From contig NZ_CP020100.1 in assembly GCF_002056295.1 (NCBI RefSeq), forward strand, positions 1,325,501 to 1,389,500: a stretch of 64,000 bases of DNA, read 5' to 3'. The stretch is from Halopseudomonas phragmitis. Its GTDB lineage: Bacteria > Pseudomonadota > Gammaproteobacteria > Pseudomonadales > Pseudomonadaceae. Positions within the stretch are counted from its first letter, which is position 1; each line of letters starts with the position of its first letter. Shown here piece by piece: positions 25,475-36,473 of this stretch. The notes beneath the pieces were generated by a model. It saw only the letters and a program-made list of their open reading frames with translations. It made no database searches and was not told the DNA's origin. A program made the translations under genes and the position numbers.

Positions 25475-26607
25475 GAGTGCAGTACCACCCCGCTGTCATC
25501 GTCCCAGCTGACATAGACCTTATCTTCCCAGGTCGGGCGTGGGAGCCTGCGTTCGGAATTGGCGAAGAAGGCCTGGACGATCAGCCCGCTGTCGAGCTTG
25601 ATGTAGTACACCGAATGGCCGCCCAGGTAGGCGATATCGTGGACCTTTCCGTGCGCCCAGTTGTACTCCTGCTCGGGCTTTTCGGTGCTGACCATGACCT
25701 TTTCCGGACGCAGGGCGTAGGTGATGCTTTTTTCCTGGGCGCGGGTGGTGATGCCGTGGCCGACATAGATTGGGCGATCCAGTTGCTGGCACTCGATGAT
25801 CGCATGGTCTTCCATGTCTGCGGTGATCTGGCCCTCGAAGATGTTGACGCTGCCGATGAATTCGGCGACGTGACGGCTGGCCGGGCTTTCGTAGATGTCC
25901 ATCGGGGTGCCGACCTGGGCGATCCAGCCCTGATGCATGATGGCGATGCGCTGGGCCATGGTCATGGCCTCTTCCTGGTCGTGGGTGACCATGATGCAAG
26001 TCACGCCGACCCGTTCGATGATTTCCACCAGCTCCAGTTGCATCTGGGTTCGCAGCTTCTTGTCCAGTGCGCCCATGGGCTCGTCGAGCAGCAGTAGCTT
26101 GGGCCGCTTGGCCAGTGAACGTGCCAGGGCCACCCGCTGGCGCTGGCCACCGGAGAGCTGATGCGGTTTGCGCCGGGCGTATTCGGTCATGTGCACCAGC
26201 TTGAGCATTTCTGCCACCCGCTCCTGGATTTCAGTCTTGGACAGCTTGTCCTGCTTGAGACCGAAGGCGATGTTCTGTTCCACACTCATGTGGGGAAACA
26301 GGGCGTAGGACTGGAACATCATGTTGATTGGCCGCTCGTAGGGCGGCAGGTTGGTAATATCCTGGCCGTCGAGCAGGACTCGGCCTTCTGTTGGTCGCTC
26401 GAAGCCGGCCAGCATGCGCAGCAGGGTGGACTTGCCGGAACCAGAGCCGCCGAGCAGGGCGAAGATTTCCCCGCGGTTGATGGTAAGGCTGACATCATCG
26501 ACGGCCAGCGCTTCGTCGAAACGCTTGCTGACACGGTCGATCTTGACGAATTCATCGGGTTTTACCTTGGCCATGGCTTGCTTCATGGCACCTGCTGCAC
26601 CAACCAT
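25471..26607 (-). CDS. spuF: Polyamine ABC transporter ATP-binding protein
   Basis: This is the ATPase of the importer (PotA/PotG/SpuF type), 378 residues. Walker A is GGSGSGKST at 53-61, the signature is LSGGQ at 151-155, and Walker B LLLLDEP is at 171-177, followed by the switch His in VTHD. The C-terminal 120 residues form the TOBE-like regulatory domain ([10 protein letters not shown]). GGAGA lies 6 bases before ATG 26607. A 141-base gap with a 13-base hairpin separates it from spuE, so it is likely made in smaller amounts than the binding proteins. Confidence 0.94.
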   Translation of the reverse strand: MVGAAGAMKQAMAKVKPDEFVKIDRVSKRFDEALAVDDVSLTINRGEIFALLGGSGSGKSTLLRMLAGFERPTEGRVLLDGQDITNLPPYERPINMMFQSYALFPHMSVEQNIAFGLKQDKLSKTEIQERVAEMLKLVHMTEYARRKPHQLSGGQRQRVALARSLAKRPKLLLLDEPMGALDKKLRTQMQLELVEIIERVGVTCIMVTHDQEEAMTMAQRIAIMHQGWIAQVGTPMDIYESPASRHVAEFIGSVNIFEGQITADMEDHAIIECQQLDRPIYVGHGITTRAQEKSITYALRPEKVMVSTEKPEQEYNWAHGKVHDIAYLGGHSVYYIKLDSGLIVQAFFANSERRLPRPTWEDKVYVSWDDDSGVVLHS

Positions 26608-26712
26608 AGGATTTCTCCGCTAACAGCTTTCTTATCTTTCTCTCGTTACCTGGCCCGTCATCATGCAGGCGGCGATGGAGATGGTTTCAGTTGAAAAGGC
26701 ATGGCCTGACCG

Positions 26713-26741
26713 CGAGGGGGTTGCCAGTGGCAACCCCCTCG
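26713..26741 (-). other. Hairpin between spuE and spuF
   Basis: A 13-base perfect stem (26713-26725 with 26729-26741) and loop AGT, starting 7 bases after the spuE stop on the minus strand. There is no T-run after it, so it more likely protects the 3' end of the spuD-spuE message or partly attenuates transcription than fully ends it. Such hairpins are known between binding-protein and membrane-component genes of ABC operons. Confidence 0.55.
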
Positions 26742-26748
26742 AGGTGGA

Positions 26749-29156
<2,408 letters not shown>

Positions 29157-30530
29157 TCAGACGCCGAGCTGTTCGGCGGCCAAATCCAGACAACGCCAAG
29201 CCTTGGCGACCAACTCGTCGATTTCCTCCGGCTTGATCACCAGCGGCGGCGACATGATCAGGGTGTCACCGACCGCGCGCATCACCAGGCCGTTGCGTAC
29301 GCACAGGTCACGACACAAGGTCCCGGTGCTGCCCTTCTCGGCGAAGCGCTCCCGGGTAGCCTTGTTCTTGACCAACTCGATAGCGCCGAGCAGGCCAACA
29401 CCGCGTACCTCGCCAACCAGACGGTGTTCCGCCAGACTGGCGATTTTGCTCTGCAAATACGGTGCCGCTTCCTGCTTGACGTAATCGACGATCTTTTCTT
29501 CGCGCAGAATGCGCAGGTTTTCCAGGCCGACTGCGGCCGCCACCGGATGTCCGGAGTAGGTGTAGCCGTGGAAGAACTCGCCGCCGTGTTCGATCAGAGT
29601 GTTGGCTACCCGGTCGCCGACGATCACTCCGCCCATGGGCAGATAACCGGAGGTCATACCCTTGGCAATCGGCATCAGGTCCGGCTTGAGGTCGAAGTAC
29701 TGGCTGCCGAACCATTCGCCGGTGCGACCGAAGCCGCAGATCACTTCGTCTACCACCAGCAGAATGTCGTACTTGGCGAGAATCCGCTTGATCTCCGGCC
29801 AGTAGGTCGATGGCGGAATGATTACCCCGCCGGCGCCCTGGATCGGTTCGGCGATAAAGGCCGCGACCTTGTCCTCGCCCAGTTCTTCGATCTTGGCCTC
29901 GAGCTGACGTGCAGCCCACAGGCCGAACTCCTCGGGATCCATATCACCGCCTTCGCCGTACCAGTACGGCTGCGGGATATGCACGATGCCGGGAATCGGC
30001 AGGTCGCCCTGTTCGTGCATCACCGACATGCCGCCGAGGCTGGCGCCGGCCACGGTTGAACCATGGTAGCCGTTGATCCGGCTGATGATGGTCTTCTTGC
30101 CCGGCTTGCCCTTGAGGTCCCAGTAGCGGCGGACCATACGCAGCACGGTGTCGTTGGACTCCGAGCCCGAGCCGGTGAAGAACACGTGGTTCATGTGCGC
30201 CGGAGCGATCTCGGCAATCGCCTTGGCCAGTTGTACCGCCGGCGGGTTGGCGCACTGGAAGAAGCTGTTGTAGTAGGGCAGCTCAAGCATCTGCTTGTAG
30301 GCCACCTCGGCCAGTTCGGTACGGCCGTAGCCGATGTTGACGCACCACAGCCCGGCCATGCCATCGAGAATCTGGTTGCCTTCACTGTCCCACAGGTAAA
30401 CCCCCTGAGCCCGCTCGATGATGCGCGCGCCCCGGGCGCCCAGGTCTTTGTGGTCGGTGAACGGATGCAGGTAATGGGCGGCATCCATGGCTTGCAGCTC
30501 GGCGGTGGTATGTCGGATCTGACTGCTCAT
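29157..30530 (-). CDS. spuC: Putrescine/polyamine:pyruvate aminotransferase
   Basis: A class III PLP aminotransferase that moves the amino group of putrescine and related diamines to pyruvate. It has 457 residues. Cofactor motifs are SGSESNDT (phosphate site), FIAEPIQGAGG, VVDEVICGFGRTG (Asp about 261) and the Schiff-base K290 in PIAKGMTSG. The start is ATG 30530, eight bases after GGAGGA; an ATG five codons earlier lies on top of that site. It belongs to the omega-aminotransferase group that also includes beta-alanine enzymes, so specificity rests on the spu gene order. Confidence 0.92.
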   Translation of the reverse strand: MSSQIRHTTAELQAMDAAHYLHPFTDHKDLGARGARIIERAQGVYLWDSEGNQILDGMAGLWCVNIGYGRTELAEVAYKQMLELPYYNSFFQCANPPAVQLAKAIAEIAPAHMNHVFFTGSGSESNDTVLRMVRRYWDLKGKPGKKTIISRINGYHGSTVAGASLGGMSVMHEQGDLPIPGIVHIPQPYWYGEGGDMDPEEFGLWAARQLEAKIEELGEDKVAAFIAEPIQGAGGVIIPPSTYWPEIKRILAKYDILLVVDEVICGFGRTGEWFGSQYFDLKPDLMPIAKGMTSGYLPMGGVIVGDRVANTLIEHGGEFFHGYTYSGHPVAAAVGLENLRILREEKIVDYVKQEAAPYLQSKIASLAEHRLVGEVRGVGLLGAIELVKNKATRERFAEKGSTGTLCRDLCVRNGLVMRAVGDTLIMSPPLVIKPEEIDELVAKAWRCLDLAAEQLGV

Positions 30531-30584
30531 TGATTCTTCCTCCATGCCGGCCCAGGGCGATACGCCGGCAAGTTGCCTTCAACC

Positions 30585-30601
30585 GCGCCCGGCCCGGGCG
30601 C
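30585..30601 (-). other. GC-rich hairpin between spuB and spuC
   Basis: An 8-base perfect stem (30585-30592 with 30594-30601) around one base, 7 bases after the spuB stop on the minus strand. It could act as an mRNA-stabilising or attenuating element in the operon. It has no T-run. Confidence 0.4.
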
Positions 30602-30607
30602 TTCTAT

Positions 30608-31954
30608 TTATACGCTCAGCAGCAGGAACTCACGTTCCCAGGAACTGATTACACGTTTGTAGTTTTCGTGCTCGACCCGCTTGACCGCGACATAGCCACG
30701 GCAGAACTTCTCGCCCAGCACTTCCTGGACCTCGTGACACTGCTCCATGCGCTCCAGTGCCGACTCCAGGGTCAGCGGCAGGCGCAGGTTGCGGCGCTCA
30801 TAGGCACGGCCCTTGACCGGCGCCGATGGGGTGATCTTGCTGACCATGCCCAGGTAGCCGCACAGCAGGCTGGCGGCAATGGCGATATAGGGGTTGGCGT
30901 CGGCCCCGGCCAGGCGGTTCTCGACCCGGCGGTTCTGCGGATCGGAGTCCGGCACGCGCAGGCCGGCAGTGCGGTTCTCCTCACCCCATTCGACGTTGAC
31001 CGGTGCCGAGGTGTCGGGCAGGAAGCGGCGGAATGAGTTGACGTTCGGGGCGAACAGCGGCAACACCTCGGGGATGAAACGCTGCAGGCCGCCGATGTGA
31101 TGCAAGAACAGTTCGCTCATGGTGCCGTCGGCATTGGAGAACACGTTCTTGCCACTCTTGCGGTCGATGATGCTCTGGTGCAGGTGCATGGCGCTGCCCG
31201 GCTCGTTGGTGATCGGCTTGGCCATGAAGGTGGCGGTCATGTCGTGCTTGAGTGCAGCCTCGCGCATGGTGCGCTTGAACACCAGGATCTGGTCGGCCAG
31301 TGACAGTGGGTCGCCGTGACGGAAGTTGATCTCCATCTGCGCGGTGCCTTCTTCGTGGATCAGGGTATCCAGATCCAGGCCCTGGGCCTCACACCAGTCG
31401 TACATGTCTTCGAACAACGGATCGAATTCGTTGGCAGCGTCGATCGAGAACGACTGCCGGCCGGTTTCCTGGCGTCCGGAACGTCCGATCGGCGGCTGCA
31501 GCGGCAGGTCCGGGTCCTCGTTGCGGCGGGTCAGGTAGAACTCCATCTCCGGCGCCACCAGTGGCTGCCAGCCCTTGTCGGCATACATCTTGAGCACTTT
31601 CTTCAGGATGTTGCGCGGTGACATGTCGATGGGGTTGCCCATCTTGTCATAGCAGTCGTGGATGATCTGTGCGGTTGGCTCGATAGCCCACGGCACCAGA
31701 TAGATGGCGCTTTCATCCGGCTTGCAGACCATGTCGATGTCGGCCGGGTCGAGCAGCTCGTAATAGATGTCATCTTCGACGTAGTCACCGGTCACCGACT
31801 GCAACAGAATGCTTTCGGGCAGGCGCATGCCTTTTTCCGAGATGAATTTCATCGTCGGCGCGATCTTGCCGCGGGCAATGCCGGTCAAATCCGAGACCAT
31901 GCATTCCACCTCAGTGATCTTGTGTTCCTTGAGCCATGCTTCAATCTTGTCCAT
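30608..31954 (-). CDS. spuB: Gamma-glutamylpolyamine synthetase (glutamine-synthetase-like)
   Basis: A glutamine-synthetase-fold ligase of 448 residues. It joins glutamate to a polyamine with ATP, the first step of the gamma-glutamylation route. It shows an N-terminal GS domain (VECMVSDLTGIARGK) and the catalytic domain with EMEFYL, AQMEINF, GSAMHLHQS, NSFRRF and NRTAGLRVP. The last segments carry metal and ATP ligands. ATG 31954 follows GAGGA and lies seven bases after the spuA stop. It is distinct in sequence from the SpuI paralogue across the divergent promoter; the two may differ in polyamine preference. Confidence 0.9.
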   Translation of the reverse strand: MDKIEAWLKEHKITEVECMVSDLTGIARGKIAPTMKFISEKGMRLPESILLQSVTGDYVEDDIYYELLDPADIDMVCKPDESAIYLVPWAIEPTAQIIHDCYDKMGNPIDMSPRNILKKVLKMYADKGWQPLVAPEMEFYLTRRNEDPDLPLQPPIGRSGRQETGRQSFSIDAANEFDPLFEDMYDWCEAQGLDLDTLIHEEGTAQMEINFRHGDPLSLADQILVFKRTMREAALKHDMTATFMAKPITNEPGSAMHLHQSIIDRKSGKNVFSNADGTMSELFLHHIGGLQRFIPEVLPLFAPNVNSFRRFLPDTSAPVNVEWGEENRTAGLRVPDSDPQNRRVENRLAGADANPYIAIAASLLCGYLGMVSKITPSAPVKGRAYERRNLRLPLTLESALERMEQCHEVQEVLGEKFCRGYVAVKRVEHENYKRVISSWEREFLLLSV

Positions 31955-31961
31955 ACAATCC

Positions 31962-32723
31962 TCAGGAGTGCCTGGCTGCACGTGCCCGGCAGGCGTCGCC
32001 AAACGCCTTGAATATCGACAGGTAGAAGGGGTTTTTCGTGACCTTCCACTCTGGATGCCATTGCACGCCCAGCGCGAAGTTGGGAGCTTGGCTGACCGAA
32101 AAGGCTTCGATCAGTCCATCGGGCGCAGTTGCTTCGGGCCGCAATCCGGGCGCCAGCTGGTCCACGCCCTGGGTATGCAGGGAGTTGACCTGTGCCGAGT
32201 TGCGGCCTGACAGTTCATAGAGTAGTCCTCCCGGTTCGATCTGAACCTCGTGGGACAACCCATATTGGACATCAACTGGCTGCTCCTTGTCTTCACGATG
32301 CTCGATGAATCCACCGACTTCGTGCAGGCGCTGGTGCAGGCTGCCGCCAAAGGCGACATTCATTTCCTGAAAACCGCGACAGATACCCAGCACCGGGATG
32401 CCGCGCTCGACGGCGCGCTTGATCAGCGGCAGGTTGGTGGCATCGCGTTTGGGATCATGTTTGGTGCCCTCGACACTGGCTGGGCCCTGATAGTGATGCG
32501 GTTCGACATTCGAGGGCGAGCCGGTGAACAGCAGTCCGTCAAGATTATCGAGCAGTTGCTCGGCATCCAGGCGCTCGCCCAGTGCCGGGATCAGCAGAGG
32601 CAGGCCGCCGGCACCATCGACCACGCCGAGAATGTATTTCTCACCGACGATGTGGAACGGGTGAAGGCCAAGCTGGTCGGTGCAACAGGAGATGCCGATA
32701 AGGGGTTTGCGTGTCGTGGACAT
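31962..32723 (-). CDS. spuA: Gamma-glutamyl-GABA hydrolase (class I glutamine amidotransferase-like)
   Basis: Releases glutamate from gamma-glutamyl-4-aminobutyrate, the last step of the pathway. The 253-residue form from ATG 32723 matches PuuD in length. The nucleophile is C115 in LGICRGFQE, and the His-Glu pair is in GVQWHPEW. Neither this start nor an ATG ten codons earlier (32753) has a clear ribosome-binding site, so the exact N-terminus is uncertain. It is the first gene of the spuA-H operon. Confidence 0.9.
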   Translation of the reverse strand: MSTTRKPLIGISCCTDQLGLHPFHIVGEKYILGVVDGAGGLPLLIPALGERLDAEQLLDNLDGLLFTGSPSNVEPHHYQGPASVEGTKHDPKRDATNLPLIKRAVERGIPVLGICRGFQEMNVAFGGSLHQRLHEVGGFIEHREDKEQPVDVQYGLSHEVQIEPGGLLYELSGRNSAQVNSLHTQGVDQLAPGLRPEATAPDGLIEAFSVSQAPNFALGVQWHPEWKVTKNPFYLSIFKAFGDACRARAARHS

Positions 32724-32779
32724 GATGCTGAGTCTGTGTTGTATATCTGACATGACGTCATTGTTGTTCGATTTTTTAC

Positions 32780-32808
32780 ACAATAGCAATAAAAAATAAT
32801 TAACACAA
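32780..32808 (-). promoter_or_regulatory. Candidate promoter of the spuA-H operon
   Basis: On the minus strand TTGTGT (32803-32808), a 17-base spacer and TATTGT (32780-32785) form a plausible sigma-70 promoter in an AT-rich stretch. It is 57 bases before the preferred spuA start. This is prediction from spacing only. Confidence 0.45.
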
Positions 32809-32850
32809 AGCCCGTTTTTTTTGACAGATAAAACCGCTTTGCCGTGAGTG

Positions 32851-32889
32851 TTAGGGATCCTAATGGGCCTAAATGGTGCAGTGTGCACC
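32851..32889. promoter_or_regulatory. Two palindromes in the spuA/spuI divergent promoter region
   Basis: TTAGG-GAT-CCTAA at 32851-32863 and GGTGCA-GTG-TGCACC at 32875-32889 are both perfect short inverted repeats, 11 bases apart. They lie between the two candidate promoters, so they are good positions for a regulator of both directions. No regulator is assigned. Confidence 0.4.
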
Positions 32890-32912
32890 GCGATTGGGCG
32901 GGTGCGGCTCTA

Positions 32913-32941
32913 TTGACTCCCCAAGGCCTTTCGGATTTACT
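32913..32941 (+). promoter_or_regulatory. Candidate promoter of spuI
   Basis: TTGACT (32913-32918), a 17-base spacer and TTTACT (32936-32941) fit a sigma-70 promoter. It starts immediately downstream of the second palindrome and lies 54 bases before the spuI ATG. Confidence 0.4.
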
Positions 32942-32995
32942 CTCATCTTAGAGCTAACGTGATTGATATATTTTACAAATAACAGGTGACAAACC

Positions 32996-34420
32996 ATGCA
33001 AGCCCAAGCCGGAACGGACGCTACCGCAGTGAAGGCTGTCGCAGCCGCCATCAAGCCTGCCAGTGTCCAGGAAGCTGAGGCGTTCCTCGCCAAGCATCCG
33101 GAAATCCACTTCATCGATCTATTGATCGCCGATATGAACGGCATCGTGCGCGGCAAGCGCATCGACCGCTCCGCCCTGGTCAAGGCCTATGAAAAGGGCA
33201 TTGCCCTGCCGGCTTCGATCTTTGCCCTGAACATTCAGGGCACAACGGTTGAAGAAACCGGGCTGGGGTTGGAAATCGGTGATGCTGATCGCATTTGTAT
33301 GCCAATCCCCGGGACGCTGAGCATCGAGCCCTGGCAGAAGCGTCCAACCGGACAGTTGCTGATGACCATGTTCGAGCTGGATCGAACGACGCCCTTCTTC
33401 GCTGATCCCCGTTATGTCCTGCAACGCATCGCCCAACGCTTCGAAGAGTTTGACCTGAAAATTGTTTCAGCTTTTGAGTTGGAGTTTTACCTGATCGACC
33501 AAGAGAACATTACCGGTCGCCCTCAGCCCCCCCGTTCCCCTATTTCCGGCAAGCGCCCCAACTCGGTTCAGGTCTACTCGATGGATGATCTGGATGAGTA
33601 CGCCGAGTTTCTCGAGGACGTCATCGAAGCTGCCCACGAACAGGGCATCCCCGCTGACGCCATCGTCGCCGAATCGGCGCCTGGTCAGTTCGAGGTCAAC
33701 CTGCATCACGTCGATGATCCGGTGAAGGCTTGTGACTACAACGTCTTGCTCAAGCGGGTGATCAAGAGCGTGGCCTATGATCACGAGATGGACACCACCT
33801 TTATGGCCAAGCCTTATTACGATCAGGCAGGCAATGGCATGCATGTGCACATCAGCCTGGTCGACAAGGATGGCCGCAATGTGTTCGCGCCCAATCCCGA
33901 TGGCAGTCTGAGTGATCTGCTGCGCTGGTCGATTGGTGGTCTGCTCGAGTGCCTGCCGCAGTACATGGCGTTCCTGTGCCCGAACGTGAATTCCTACCGC
34001 CGTTTCAGTGCCGGCTTCTATGTGCCCTGTGCGCCGACCTGGGGGATCGACAACCGTACCGTGGCAGTTCGGGTGCCCGGTGGCGAGCCGGAAGCGATGC
34101 GGATCGAGCATCGCCTGGCCGGTGCCGATGCCAACCCTTATCTGCTCATGGCCGCGCTGCTCAGCGCCATCCACTACGGCATCAGCAACAAGATCGAACC
34201 GCCAGAGATGACTGAGGGCAATGCCTACGAGCAGCACGAGGTGTCGCTGCCAACCAACCTGCGTGATGCGCTGCGGGAGTTGGAAAACTCCGAGGTGATG
34301 AAGGCCTACATCGGCGAGGAGTATCTGGACGTGTTCGAGCTGTGCAAGGAAAGCGAGCTGGACGAGTTCGAGAAAACCATCTCTGATCTGGAGTATATGT
34401 GGTATCTGCATACGGTCTGA
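32996..34420 (+). CDS. spuI: Gamma-glutamylputrescine synthetase (glutamine-synthetase-like)
   Basis: A second glutamine-synthetase-fold ligase, 474 residues, on the other strand from spuA. It shows the N-terminal DLLIADMNGIVRGK, the catalytic SAFELEFYL and GQFEVNL segments, GNGMHVHIS, NSYRRF and NRTVAVRVP. By position it is SpuI (PA0296 type), glutamylating putrescine or a related amine. ATG 32996 has AGGTGA upstream. A strong terminator follows at 34442-34469. It is only distantly similar to SpuB in the same window, so the pair is old rather than a recent duplication. Confidence 0.9.
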   Translation: MQAQAGTDATAVKAVAAAIKPASVQEAEAFLAKHPEIHFIDLLIADMNGIVRGKRIDRSALVKAYEKGIALPASIFALNIQGTTVEETGLGLEIGDADRICMPIPGTLSIEPWQKRPTGQLLMTMFELDRTTPFFADPRYVLQRIAQRFEEFDLKIVSAFELEFYLIDQENITGRPQPPRSPISGKRPNSVQVYSMDDLDEYAEFLEDVIEAAHEQGIPADAIVAESAPGQFEVNLHHVDDPVKACDYNVLLKRVIKSVAYDHEMDTTFMAKPYYDQAGNGMHVHISLVDKDGRNVFAPNPDGSLSDLLRWSIGGLLECLPQYMAFLCPNVNSYRRFSAGFYVPCAPTWGIDNRTVAVRVPGGEPEAMRIEHRLAGADANPYLLMAALLSAIHYGISNKIEPPEMTEGNAYEQHEVSLPTNLRDALRELENSEVMKAYIGEEYLDVFELCKESELDEFEKTISDLEYMWYLHTV

Positions 34421-34441
34421 GTGTGGCCTGCTGCTGATACG

Positions 34442-34469
34442 AAAATCCCGCCTGCGTGGCGGGATTTTT
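34442..34469. terminator. Intrinsic terminator of spuI
   Basis: An 11-base stem (AAAATCCCGCC paired with GGCGGGATTTT) with loop TGCGT and a T-run. It is the clearest rho-independent terminator in the window. The flanking A and T tracts make it usable from both directions. Confidence 0.9.
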
Positions 34470-34498
34470 GTGTCCCCCCGGATGGTCCGTGCCATTGC

Positions 34499-34540
34499 TT
34501 GGGGCCAACACCAAAACTGATTTAATCAGTGTTTCCTTAA
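34499..34540 (-). mobile_element. One-ended inverted copy of the 8975-9153 element
   Basis: Read on the minus strand, these 42 bases match the left end of the MITE-like element at 8975: both read GGAAA(C/A)ACTGATTAAATCAGTT, then GGTG, TGGCCC. No second end is found nearby. It is a remnant or a solo end, immediately upstream of the pauB-like gene. Confidence 0.6.
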
Positions 34541-34562
34541 TCGTTTGCTCAAGGAAAAACCT

Positions 34563-35828
34563 ATGATCGCTCAACCTACCTGGTATCAGGCCAGTGCCCA
34601 TTCAGCACCGGCGCATCCAGCGCTCAGCGGCGAGCGCCGCGCCGACGTCTGTATCGTCGGCGGTGGCTTTACCGGGGTCTCGGCAGCGCTGGAACTGGCC
34701 CAGGCCGGGCGCCGGGTCATCCTGCTGGAGGCCGAGCAGATCGGCTGGGGCTGCTCCGGGCGCAATGGCGGACAGATCAACCCCGGGCCGGCCTGTGACT
34801 ATGCAACCCTGGTGCGTCAACTGGGCGCGGCCGATGCGCGCAAGGTCTGGGCCTTGTCGGTCGAGGGGGTTGAACTGTTGCGCCGGCGGGTGGCCGAGCA
34901 TGCCATTGACTGTGATTTGAAGGCCGGCATCCTGCTGGTGGCCAACAAACTCCGCCAGGTCGATGAACTGCAGCAATGGCAGGCCTCGTTGCAGGCGCTG
35001 GATTACCAGCAGCTGGAGTTTTATGACCGGGCCAGTCTGCAGCAGTTGCTGCGCGCCGATTATCAGGCCGGGGTCATGGACTGGGGGGGTGGTGACCTGC
35101 ATCCACTCAATTATCTATTGGGCCTGGCGCGTGCGGCGCAGGCGTGCGGTGCCGAGCTGTTTGAGCGCTCAAGGGTGCTGGACTGGCAGCAGGATGCTCT
35201 GGGGGTGACTGTACGCAGCTCGCACGGGCAGGTACGGGCCGAGCAACTGATTCTGGCCGGCAATGCCTATGTCGGAAAGCTGTTGCCCTGGACCCAGCGA
35301 CGCTTCATGCCGATCGGCAGCTATATCGGTGCCACGGCGCCGCTCGGAGATCTGGCCGGACAACTGATTCCGTCGCGCGCGGCGGTCTGCGATATGAACC
35401 ATCTGATCGACTATTACCGCCTGACTGCCGACAACCGGCTGCTGTTCGGTGGCCGGGCCAGTGCCCGCGACGGCCATCCGAACCGCTTGCGGGCGGTCAT
35501 GCGCACACGCATGGCGCAGGTATTTCCGGCGCTGGCCGAGCAGGACTTCGAATATCTGTGGGGCGGTCAGGTGGCGATGACCGCCACCAAGGCGCCGCAG
35601 TTTGGCCGCATCGGCAGCCGGGTGCTGTTTGCCCAAGGTTATTCGGGGCAGGGGGTGGCGCTGGCTGGGCTGGCCGGACAATTAGTGGCCCAGGCATTGA
35701 TCGGCCGGGCTCAGGGCTTTGATCTGTTTGCCCGGCTGCGGCATCCGCTGGTGCCGCCGGGGGCACCGTTGCAGGTGGCGGTCCGGGCTTTGGCCTTGCT
35801 GTGGTATCGTCTGCGCGATATGCGATAA
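34563..35828 (+). CDS. pauB: FAD-dependent gamma-glutamylputrescine oxidase (PuuB/PauB-like)
   Basis: A D-amino-acid-oxidase-fold flavoenzyme of 421 residues. It oxidises the free amino end of gamma-glutamylputrescine to the aldehyde, releasing ammonia and peroxide. The FAD-binding motif is VGGGFTGVSAALELA, followed by LLEAEQIGWGCSGRNGGQ. The C-terminal FAD segment is FAQGYSGQGVALAGL. ATG 34563 has AAGGA upstream. It fits between SpuI/SpuB and SpuA in the glutamylation pathway; the aldehyde dehydrogenase that would follow is not in the window. Assignment within the PauB group is by neighbourhood. Confidence 0.85.
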   Translation: MIAQPTWYQASAHSAPAHPALSGERRADVCIVGGGFTGVSAALELAQAGRRVILLEAEQIGWGCSGRNGGQINPGPACDYATLVRQLGAADARKVWALSVEGVELLRRRVAEHAIDCDLKAGILLVANKLRQVDELQQWQASLQALDYQQLEFYDRASLQQLLRADYQAGVMDWGGGDLHPLNYLLGLARAAQACGAELFERSRVLDWQQDALGVTVRSSHGQVRAEQLILAGNAYVGKLLPWTQRRFMPIGSYIGATAPLGDLAGQLIPSRAAVCDMNHLIDYYRLTADNRLLFGGRASARDGHPNRLRAVMRTRMAQVFPALAEQDFEYLWGGQVAMTATKAPQFGRIGSRVLFAQGYSGQGVALAGLAGQLVAQALIGRAQGFDLFARLRHPLVPPGAPLQVAVRALALLWYRLRDMR

Positions 35829-35840
35829 AGCGGCCAAACC

Positions 35841-36473
35841 ATGACCAAGCCCAAAGTCCCGAAACGTCGAGCCAGCAGCCAGGATCGGATCGAACGGATT
35901 CTCGATGCTACTGTGCGCCTGCTCAGCCGCCAGAGCCTGGCGGAGCTGTCGATCTACACCATCGCCGAGGAGGCCGAGATACCACCTTCATCGGTCTATC
36001 ACTTCTTCCCGCAGTTGGGTGATGTGCTGGCGGCTTTGGCTATGCGGGTGTTTGCCGAGCTGGATGAAGTGCTGAATGCACCGTTCCAGCAGCCGGCTCC
36101 TGCCACCTGGATGGCGCTGGTCGAGCAGTTGGAGGCGCGTTTTCAGCACTACTACCAAACCCATCCGGCAGCCTGTGAACTGATCCTCGGTGCCTATGAG
36201 TTGGCGGCGATCCGTCAGGCCGACCGCCAGCATGACCGGCAGTTGGGCGATAGCCTGCGGGTATGCCTGGAGCGTCATTTTCAGCTGCCGGTGCTGCCGG
36301 AGCAGGTTGATATCTTTACCCTGGCCATGCAGGCAGCGGACAAGCTGCTGGCGGTCGATTACCAGCAGCACGGGCGCCTGACGCCAGCCATGTGTCAGGA
36401 AGCGACCCGCATGATGCTGGCCTATCTGGGCCTGTATCTGCCGCCGCTGTTGGCGCCGGTGCGAGCTGACTGA
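35841..36473 (+). CDS. TetR-family regulator in the polyamine island
   Basis: A 210-residue TetR-type regulator. The helix-turn-helix is IAEEAEIPPSSVYHFFPQLG, with a basic N-terminus (KPKVPKRRASSQDR). Its position between pauB and aguBA recalls AguR, the TetR regulator of aguBA in P. aeruginosa, but it is separated from aguB by mtfA. Its stop overlaps the mtfA start (TGATG). The ligand could be agmatine, putrescine or an intermediate; this cannot be read from sequence. Confidence 0.85.
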   Translation: MTKPKVPKRRASSQDRIERILDATVRLLSRQSLAELSIYTIAEEAEIPPSSVYHFFPQLGDVLAALAMRVFAELDEVLNAPFQQPAPATWMALVEQLEARFQHYYQTHPAACELILGAYELAAIRQADRQHDRQLGDSLRVCLERHFQLPVLPEQVDIFTLAMQAADKLLAVDYQQHGRLTPAMCQEATRMMLAYLGLYLPPLLAPVRAD

